Shown: positions 6,964 to 11,341 of the stretch, piece by piece
Numbering within the stretch: the first letter of the stretch is position 1
Layout of the letters: each line of letters starts with the position of its first letter
Origin: an uncultured Parasutterella sp.
Lineage (GTDB): Bacteria > Pseudomonadota > Gammaproteobacteria > Burkholderiales > Burkholderiaceae_F
Length of the DNA: 11,341 nt
Direction: 5' to 3'
Assembly (NCBI GenBank): GCA_900766055.1
Contig: CAAFTZ010000137.1
Coordinates: forward strand, 1-11,341
The notes under the pieces: generated by a model
Databases searched by the model: none
The model's input: only the letters and a program-made list of their open reading frames with translations
What the model was told of the DNA's origin: nothing
Position numbers and translations under genes: made by a program

Positions 6964-7619
6964 TGGAAGAAGAACTTATTGAGTTAGGATCACCGACCGC
7001 TTCTAAAAGAGTGATTCTTCTCCACGGATTGACGGGGACGGCATCCGTTATTCGACCGGTAGCTGAATATCTTTGTAAAAGATTAGGCGAAGACTATTCT
7101 TTTCTTCTCCCGACGGCACCGATCATTAAAGTAAAACAATTTAACGGTGAGTCTGCACATGCCTGGTTTGACGTAAAGAGCTCAGACTTTCGAAGGGAAG
7201 CAGATATCGACGGAATTTTTGAATCCTCGGACCGGATCGCTTCCCTAGTTAGGAGTGAGATCTCTCAAGGCGTCAGCCCCAAAGACATTTATCTCGGCGG
7301 CTTTTCTCAAGGCGGTGTCATTGCTTTAACAACTGCACTTTTGGAACCTTTTGCGGTCGCAGGTGTTTTTGCCTTGTCTTCCTATCTTCCTTTAGAAGAT
7401 CAGCTGGCGGCCCAGTTGACGGACGCCTCCAAAGAGGTCCCCATTTTCCAAGGGGTATCTCTTAACGACGAATTTATTTCTCAAGAAATGTCTGATAAGG
7501 CCTCCGCCTTTTTAAGAAATCGCGGTAACCCTGTCCTCGTACAAAAATACGATATGAAACACGAAATCCGGAATAGGGAACTAGATGACGTCATCGAATG
7601 GATCAAATCGTTAGCCTAA
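6960..7619 (+). CDS. Carboxylesterase/phospholipase-family alpha/beta hydrolase
   Basis: A 219-residue cytoplasmic alpha/beta hydrolase of the PF02230 type (carboxylesterase, YpfH-like). The HGLTG oxyanion segment is at 22-26, AWFD at 68-71, the nucleophile elbow GGFSQGG at 113-119 with Ser116, the acid region QGVSLND with Asp170, and KHE with His201, so a full Ser-Asp-His triad is visible. The family HG before the acid residue is QG here. It would hydrolyse small carboxylic or lysophospholipid esters; the natural substrate is unknown. Start: ATG at 6960 overlaps the upstream TGA, and a second ATG follows at 6963 with GGTGG four bases upstream; either is possible. No leader peptide. A terminator-like hairpin follows. 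Confidence 0.85.
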   Translation: MMEEELIELGSPTASKRVILLHGLTGTASVIRPVAEYLCKRLGEDYSFLLPTAPIIKVKQFNGESAHAWFDVKSSDFRREADIDGIFESSDRIASLVRSEISQGVSPKDIYLGGFSQGGVIALTTALLEPFAVAGVFALSSYLPLEDQLAAQLTDASKEVPIFQGVSLNDEFISQEMSDKASAFLRNRGNPVLVQKYDMKHEIRNRELDDVIEWIKSLA

Positions 7620-7634
7620 AAATTATTTTCAAGC

Positions 7635-7692
7635 TAACAAAAAGGGGCATAAAAAATCCGCCGGCGGAGAATTCTTGCCAGCGGGTTTGTTA
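7635..7692 (+). terminator. Terminator-like hairpin after the hydrolase gene
   Basis: AAATCCGCCGGC (7654-7665) pairs with GCCAGCGGGTTT (7677-7688) with one mismatch and one G-U pair; an outer TAACAAA/TTTGTTA pairing (7635-7641 with 7686-7692) can extend it. The T-run after the stem is short and interrupted, so termination may be partial. Confidence 0.55.
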
Positions 7693-8067
7693 ACTTCAGG
7701 AGTACTTCTCTAACGGCTTCTATTTTACGCTTTCTAAGTAAAAATACTAGTATTTTCTGCATATCCCTTTCCTATTACAGGAGAGGCATACCTAGAATAA
7801 GGTATAGGACTAGCCGTTTCGCTAAGAAATTTTAACGGTGAGACAGTGTATTCATTGTGAAATTACACAAAAAATTTAGGAAAATATTTGTCAAATAACT
7901 TTCATCTATTGCTTATTTGTGTTGCACGCATCGTATAAAACAGATTAGGAATAACGCTGAGGAATTACGAAAGAACAATCAGTTAACAAAAAGTTACACC
8001 ATTCACAAGAAAAACTATAAGTTCTAGCATGAGCACATAATTATTAACTCAAATCCATAGGTGCAAT
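7693..8067 (+). promoter_or_regulatory. AT-rich regulatory gap upstream of dcuC
   Basis: No gene is seen in this 375-bp stretch. It holds a perfect 16-bp palindrome AAAATACTAGTATTTT (7741-7756); ATACC/GGTAT (7789-7793, 7801-7805); AACGGCT (7712-7718) which can pair with AGCCGTT (7812-7818), while CCGTT (7814-7818) can instead pair with AACGG (7834-7838); and TTGTG-N6-CACAA (7855-7870). TATAAA at 7934-7939 is the best -10 candidate, with a poor -35. AGGTG at 8059-8063 is the dcuC ribosome-binding site. No canonical FNR or CRP site was found. Confidence 0.4.
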
Positions 8068-9444
8068 ATGGTTGGTGTAATCCTTACGCTGGTCGCCATC
8101 GGGCTGGTTAGCTACTTCGTTATCAAAAACTACTATCCTCCGATTATCCTTTTGCTTTTGGGCTTGCTGCTCCTGTTCTGTGCTTATTTAGAAGGAGTTC
8201 CTGCAGTCGCTCCCAAAGCTTCCACAAACTTCTTCGCTTTTGACTTTGCTCAGGCATTTACAAATCTCTTAAAAGGACGCTTGCCCGGCTTAGGCCTCAA
8301 CATTATGGCCATTGCCGGCTTTGCTGTTTATATGGACCGCATCGGCGCCAGCAAAGCACTGGTTAAGCTGTGTGTTAAGCCTCTGAAAGCCATTCGCTCT
8401 CCTTATGTCCTGCTGGCTCTGACATACGTCGTCGGCCAGTTCATCGCATTGTTCGTGAACTCTGCCGTAGGACTCGGCCTTTTGCTGATGGCTTCTATTT
8501 ATCCGCTCCTGGTTGCTCTGGGCGTTTCCCGCACTTCGGCAGCCGCCGTTATCGCCACAACCTGCTGCTTGGACTTGGGGCCGTCCAGCTCCAACGCGAT
8601 GCGTGCCGCCGACCTCTGCAACATGGACGTTGTGACTTACTTCGTACAAGGCCAGGGGCCTGTCGCATTGTGCACGATTGCTTCCGTTGCAATCGGTCAT
8701 TATTTCGTCCAGCGCTGGTTTGATAAGAGAGAAGGCGCTGCTGCTAATAAGGAAGACGCAAAAGAAAGCGCTCTTGACGTTGACGAGGCTCTTAAAGGTG
8801 CCGGCCCCGCTTATTACGCCATTCTCCCGATGTTGCCCTTGGGTCTTCTGATCGGTTTCTCTCCCTTAGTCTACAAAGCCATTAAACTGAATCTCGTTAC
8901 TGCAATCATCGTTTCTCTGATTATTGCTTTGGTCGTCGATATCGCCACTCGCCGCGATTTCAAACAGTGCTGCAAAGATTCTCAGGCGATCTTTGAGGGA
9001 ATGGGCAAGGTCTTTACCTCTACCGTCAGCTTGATCGTTTGCGCGGAAATGTTTGCTCTTGGTTTAAACAAGATCGGCGGTATCTCCACGATGATTCAGG
9101 CAGCTGCTTCTATCCAGAACGCAGGTTTGTTCATCATGCTGATCGTCATGCTCGTCATCATGATTGTTGCTGCGATCGTCACCGGTTCCGGCAACGCAGC
9201 CTTCTTTGCTTTTTCTCCGCTTCTTCCTGAAGCTGCTTCCTCCGTCGGTATCCCGACACTGGCACTTGCGGTTCCGGTTCAGCTCTCTGCCGGTATTGCT
9301 CGTACGATGAGCCCGATCGCCGGCGTCATCATTGCGGTTTCCGGTATCACCGGCTTAACACCGATTGCTCTGATTCGCCGCACAATTCCGGTCATGATCA
9401 TTGCCGTGATCGTTTCTGTAACCAGCAGCTTAATCTTCTTATAA
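8068..9444 (+). CDS. dcuC: DcuC-family C4-dicarboxylate carrier
   Basis: A 458-residue inner-membrane protein with about 12 hydrophobic segments, the length of E. coli DcuC (461). Conserved DcuC features include AGFAVYMDRIGA at 83-94, VGLGLLLMAS at 134-143, AYYAILPMLP at 248-257, VTGSGNAAF at 371-379 and ARTMSPIAGV at 411-420. DcuC carriers exchange or export succinate, fumarate, malate and aspartate across the inner membrane during anaerobic growth. The gene is followed after 12 bp by iadA, so the imported or exported dicarboxylate is probably linked to aspartate released by that enzyme. A closely related dipeptide or amino-acid specificity cannot be excluded from sequence alone. Start: ATG with AGGTG four bases upstream. 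The stretch of AT-rich DNA before it suggests regulated expression. Confidence 0.85.
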   Translation: MVGVILTLVAIGLVSYFVIKNYYPPIILLLLGLLLLFCAYLEGVPAVAPKASTNFFAFDFAQAFTNLLKGRLPGLGLNIMAIAGFAVYMDRIGASKALVKLCVKPLKAIRSPYVLLALTYVVGQFIALFVNSAVGLGLLLMASIYPLLVALGVSRTSAAAVIATTCCLDLGPSSSNAMRAADLCNMDVVTYFVQGQGPVALCTIASVAIGHYFVQRWFDKREGAAANKEDAKESALDVDEALKGAGPAYYAILPMLPLGLLIGFSPLVYKAIKLNLVTAIIVSLIIALVVDIATRRDFKQCCKDSQAIFEGMGKVFTSTVSLIVCAEMFALGLNKIGGISTMIQAAASIQNAGLFIMLIVMLVIMIVAAIVTGSGNAAFFAFSPLLPEAASSVGIPTLALAVPVQLSAGIARTMSPIAGVIIAVSGITGLTPIALIRRTIPVMIIAVIVSVTSSLIFL

Positions 9445-9456
9445 AAGGATCTTTCT

Positions 9457-10599
9457 ATGGCTTATTTAATTAAAGGTGCTCATGTCTACAACCCGGACGA
9501 TCTGGGAGTCCAGGATGTTCTGGTGGTTAATGACAAGATTGCCGCAATCGGTAAAGATCTGACGGTTGTTTTGCCCGAACTGGAAACAGTTGATGCTTCC
9601 GGCAAAATCCTGACGCCGGGCTTCATTGACCAGCATATTCACGTCACCGGTGGCGGCGGAGAAGGCGGCCCTCGCAGCCGTACACCTGAGATTGTTCTCA
9701 GCGAACTGATCTCCTGCGGTACCACGAGTTTGGTCGGAGTTTCCGGAACCGATAGCGTCACCCGTTCTTTACCGAATCTTTTGGCTAAAGTTCAGGCTTT
9801 GACCGAGGAAGGTGTAACCGCTTGGATGTACACAAGCAATTATTCCTATCCCCCGACAACCCTGACAGGTTCTGTCAAAAATGATCTGCTGATGGTTCAT
9901 GAGGTTTTAGGCGTCAAGATTGCCTTAGGCGACCATCGTTCGTCTTTCCCGACAACGCAGAATGTTCTTGACCTTCTGACTCAGATTCGTGTCGGCGGCA
10001 TGATTGCCGGAAAGATTGGTGTTCTTCATATCCATCTCGGCAACGTCCCGGGTGCATTTGAGATGTTCGAAGAAATCGTTAATCGCGGTTTCCCGATTCG
10101 TCACATTCGTCCGACGCACTGTGCTCGTGATAAGTATGTTTTCGGCAAAGCACTTGAATTTGCGAAGAGAGGCGGCCGTATCGACATTACAACCGGCGGT
10201 TCCTGCTGCTTCGAAAGTCCTGCTGACGCAGTAGAAGCTGCTTGGGAAGCCGGAATCGAACCGTCCATTATGACGATGAGCTCAGACGGTCACGGATCGG
10301 TTCCTCGCTTTAATGAAAAAGGCGAAATGGTCGGTCTTGGTGTCGGAGGCGTTGCCTGCAACCTTCGTGATCTCAAGAAGCTGATTGCAAGAGGTCACGC
10401 CGTTGAAAAAGTTCTTCCGCTGCTTACCCGCAACGTAGCCTGCGGCTTGGAAATGAAAGGCAAAGGCGAAGTTGCTGTCGGAAACAGCGCAGACCTGTGC
10501 CTCTTCGATGAGAACTGGGAACTTCAGGACGTTTACAGCAAAGGCGTTTTGATGATGAAAGGCAAGGAGCTCCTGCAGAAAGGAACCTTCGAATACTAA
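9457..10599 (+). CDS. iadA: Isoaspartyl dipeptidase (beta-aspartyl-peptidase)
   Basis: A 380-residue cytoplasmic metalloenzyme of the amidohydrolase superfamily, close to E. coli IadA (390 aa). It cleaves beta-aspartyl dipeptides, left over from degradation of damaged proteins, to aspartate and the second amino acid. Every active-site position I can align with E. coli IadA is kept: zinc ligands H60 and H62, E69, Y129, the carbamylated lysine K154, R161, H193, H221, R224, D277 and S281. ATG at 9457 is preceded by AAGGA (9445-9449) with a 7-nt spacer, 12 bp after the dcuC stop, so the two form an operon. A terminator follows the stop by about 20 bp. Complete, with no odd features. Confidence 0.94.
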   Translation: MAYLIKGAHVYNPDDLGVQDVLVVNDKIAAIGKDLTVVLPELETVDASGKILTPGFIDQHIHVTGGGGEGGPRSRTPEIVLSELISCGTTSLVGVSGTDSVTRSLPNLLAKVQALTEEGVTAWMYTSNYSYPPTTLTGSVKNDLLMVHEVLGVKIALGDHRSSFPTTQNVLDLLTQIRVGGMIAGKIGVLHIHLGNVPGAFEMFEEIVNRGFPIRHIRPTHCARDKYVFGKALEFAKRGGRIDITTGGSCCFESPADAVEAAWEAGIEPSIMTMSSDGHGSVPRFNEKGEMVGLGVGGVACNLRDLKKLIARGHAVEKVLPLLTRNVACGLEMKGKGEVAVGNSADLCLFDENWELQDVYSKGVLMMKGKELLQKGTFEY

Positions 10600-10618
10600 T
10601 CTTCTGATTATGTGACTC

Positions 10619-10657
10619 AGACCGCACTTCTGTTCATTCGGATGTGCGGTTTGTTAT
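10619..10657 (+). terminator. Terminator of the dcuC-iadA operon
   Basis: ACCGCAC (10621-10627) pairs with GTGCGGT (10644-10650) across a 16-nt loop and is followed by TTTGTTATTCTT. It lies about 20 bp after the iadA stop codon. Its 3' arm contains an in-frame GTG that could be mistaken for the start of the next gene. Confidence 0.75.
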
Positions 10658-10694
10658 TCTTAGTCGGCAAATTAGAAAAATCTTGAGGATTTTG

Positions 10695-11063
10695 ATGAAC
10701 GAAAAACAAAAAGAATTCTTGGCCCAAAGCGGCATTAACTTAACTGACGGTCTGGTTTATTTCTCGGAGAGCGAAAGACTCTATGAAAAGTACCTTTTTC
10801 GTTTTTTAGAAGAGCCGACATTTCCTGAGCTTTTCAAGGCAATTGCAGAAGACAGAAGAGAAGACGCCAGAAGGGCCGCTCATTCTCTGAAGGGGATTAC
10901 TGCAACTCTGGGCTTTACCAGCCTGAATACTCCTGTGAAAGCTCAGGAGTTCGAATTTAAAAACGGACGCTGGGAAGAAGGCACTCAATATACAGATGAA
11001 TTAAAGAAAGAATACGCCCGCATTATCGATGTTCTTCACACAGCAAAGGCCCTGGCAAATTAA
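10695..11063 (+). CDS. Stand-alone Hpt-domain phosphotransfer protein
   Basis: A 122-residue protein with a single histidine phosphotransfer domain. The HSLKG motif is at 63-67, with His63 the expected phosphorylation site, set in an all-helical context (ARRAAHSLKG followed by LGF and a long C-terminal helix). Proteins of this kind pass phosphate between a hybrid sensor kinase and a response regulator; the partners are not in the window. I place the start at ATG 10695 because GAGGA (10685-10689) is five bases upstream; the GTG at 10644 lies inside the preceding terminator. TTGTTA (10651-10656) and TAGAAA (10673-10678), 16 bp apart, are a weak possible promoter. No kinase or receiver domain is fused to it. 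Confidence 0.85.
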   Translation: MNEKQKEFLAQSGINLTDGLVYFSESERLYEKYLFRFLEEPTFPELFKAIAEDRREDARRAAHSLKGITATLGFTSLNTPVKAQEFEFKNGRWEEGTQYTDELKKEYARIIDVLHTAKALAN

Positions 11064-11096
11064 ACCTAAAATAGGATGCGTATTCAGATAAGAGGG

Positions 11097-11123
11097 TTTT
11101 CACCTAGTGGATTATGCTAATAT
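11097..11123 (+). promoter_or_regulatory. Candidate extended -10 promoter of the small RNA
   Basis: TGCTAATAT (11115-11123) has the TGN extended -10 form with TAATAT as -10 hexamer. TTTTCA (11097-11102) is a weak -35 at 15 bp. The predicted start, about 7 nt after the -10, is G11130, exactly the first paired base of the downstream hairpin. Confidence 0.35.
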
Positions 11124-11129
11124 GCAGTT

Positions 11130-11261
11130 GTGGCAATTGAATGTTGTCACTTCTCCTTGGGATTTGAGGTTGAGTTGAAATTACGTTCCGCCGAGCAAGT
11201 CGGCCGTGATTTCAAGTTTAGATTGGAGCGCTCGGACTTGATTCTTCGAGCGCCTTTTTTT
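11130..11261 (+). ncRNA. Candidate structured small RNA with exposed anti-Shine-Dalgarno stretch
   Basis: Three hairpins follow one another in a stretch without a protein gene. P1 is GTGGCAA/TTGTCAC (11130-11136, 11144-11150). P2 is an 11-bp stem, TTGAAATTACG/CGTGATTTCAA (11175-11185, 11205-11215, one G-U pair), with an inner GCCGA/TCGGC stem (11190-11194, 11200-11204) and a TTCC bulge. P3 is GCGCTCG/CGAGCGC (11228-11234, 11247-11253). Between P1 and P2 lies an apparently unpaired stretch including TTCTCCTTGGG (11151-11161), complementary to Shine-Dalgarno sequences. About 132 nt. It could also be the structured 3' untranslated region of the Hpt gene, or a leader of a gene beyond the window. 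It does not match 6S, tmRNA, 4.5S or a riboswitch I know. Confidence 0.5.
11228..11261 (+). terminator. Strong intrinsic terminator ending the candidate small RNA
   Basis: GCGCTCG (11228-11234) pairs with CGAGCGC (11247-11253), a perfect 7-bp GC-rich stem with a 12-nt loop, then C and seven Ts. It may also end the Hpt-gene transcript, as no other terminator is seen between 11063 and here. Confidence 0.85.
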
Positions 11262-11280
11262 AAGTAAGTTGCGTGTCAGT

Positions 11281-11300
11281 AGGCAGGTAAATTCCTGCCT
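11281..11300. repeat. Perfect inverted repeat near the right edge
   Basis: AGGCAGG (11281-11287) and CCTGCCT (11294-11300) form a 7-bp dyad with a 6-nt spacer, 20 bp after the preceding terminator. Only TTT follows, so as a terminator it is weak. It may be an operator for a gene beyond the window. Confidence 0.4.
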
Positions 11301-11341
11301 TTCGGCATATCCAGTGGGATTCACACATTTTTATTTACTCA

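Noticed and set aside
7855..7870. CRP or FNR site upstream of dcuC (TTGTG-N6-CACAA)
   Set aside because: The half-site spacing is two bases shorter than a CRP site and two longer than an FNR site, and the half-sites do not match TTGAT/ATCAA.
8290..8700. Minus-strand open frame of 136 codons inside dcuC
   Set aside because: It is antisense to a well-conserved membrane protein and its translation has the low-complexity Gln/His/Arg look of a shadow frame.
10644..10694. Upstream GTG start for the Hpt gene, adding 17 residues
   Set aside because: The GTG is inside the 3' arm of the iadA terminator, while ATG 10695 has a good ribosome-binding site five bases upstream and begins the domain.
11064..11341. 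Known structured RNA (6S, tmRNA, 4.5S, or a known riboswitch)
   Set aside because: None of the conserved core sequences I know for these classes is present; the hairpin order also differs.
1..11341. Mobile element, prophage, CRISPR array or tRNA
   Set aside because: No transposase, integrase, phage gene, regularly spaced direct repeats or tRNA cloverleaf was found; the genes are in ordinary chromosomal operons.

Overview
The window looks like chromosomal DNA of a host-associated Gram-negative proteobacterium. Clues are the periplasmic binding-protein transporter, DcuC-type anaerobic carrier, IadA isoaspartyl dipeptidase, FetB and an LprI/DUF1311-like secreted protein, with moderate GC and compact spacing. 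A betaproteobacterium of the Sutterella/Parasutterella group is my guess from the gene mix and amino-acid/dicarboxylate lifestyle; no rRNA or marker gene here proves it. I see no prophage, insertion sequence, CRISPR array, tRNA or rRNA.

Layout. (1) 1-464: C-terminal part of a DHHA1-domain protein, probably an AlaX-type alanyl-tRNA editing protein. (2) 465-1427: an operator-like palindrome and a hairpin precede fetB, the membrane half of an iron exporter, with no fetA beside it. (3) 1449-1485: a terminator shared by convergent genes. (4) 1501-2178, minus: a secreted protein made of two cysteine-rich DUF1311-like units. (5) 2279-6164, minus: a complete ABC importer operon in the order binding protein, fused double permease, ATPase, with promoter region, intercistronic hairpin and terminator. 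Its substrate cannot be assigned from sequence (ferric iron, phosphonate, sugar phosphate and others occur in the family). (6) 6395-6700, minus: a small orphan protein with its own terminator. (7) 6703-7619, plus: an open frame without a start codon that ends in an ATGA overlap with a carboxylesterase-family hydrolase. (8) 7620-8067: a long AT-rich regulatory gap. (9) 8068-10599: dcuC-iadA operon, which pairs cleavage of isoaspartyl dipeptides with C4-dicarboxylate exchange. (10) 10695-11063: a stand-alone Hpt phosphotransfer protein. (11) 11064-11341: no protein gene, but three successive hairpins ending in a strong terminator, read here as a candidate small RNA with an exposed anti-Shine-Dalgarno stretch.

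How it works together: the best-supported metabolic unit is dcuC-iadA. IadA would release aspartate from beta-aspartyl dipeptides and the carrier would move C4-dicarboxylates, fitting anaerobic fumarate respiration fed by aspartate. The ABC importer and FetB may both concern metals, but only FetB is assigned to iron with any confidence. The most novel element is the candidate small RNA at 11130-11261.
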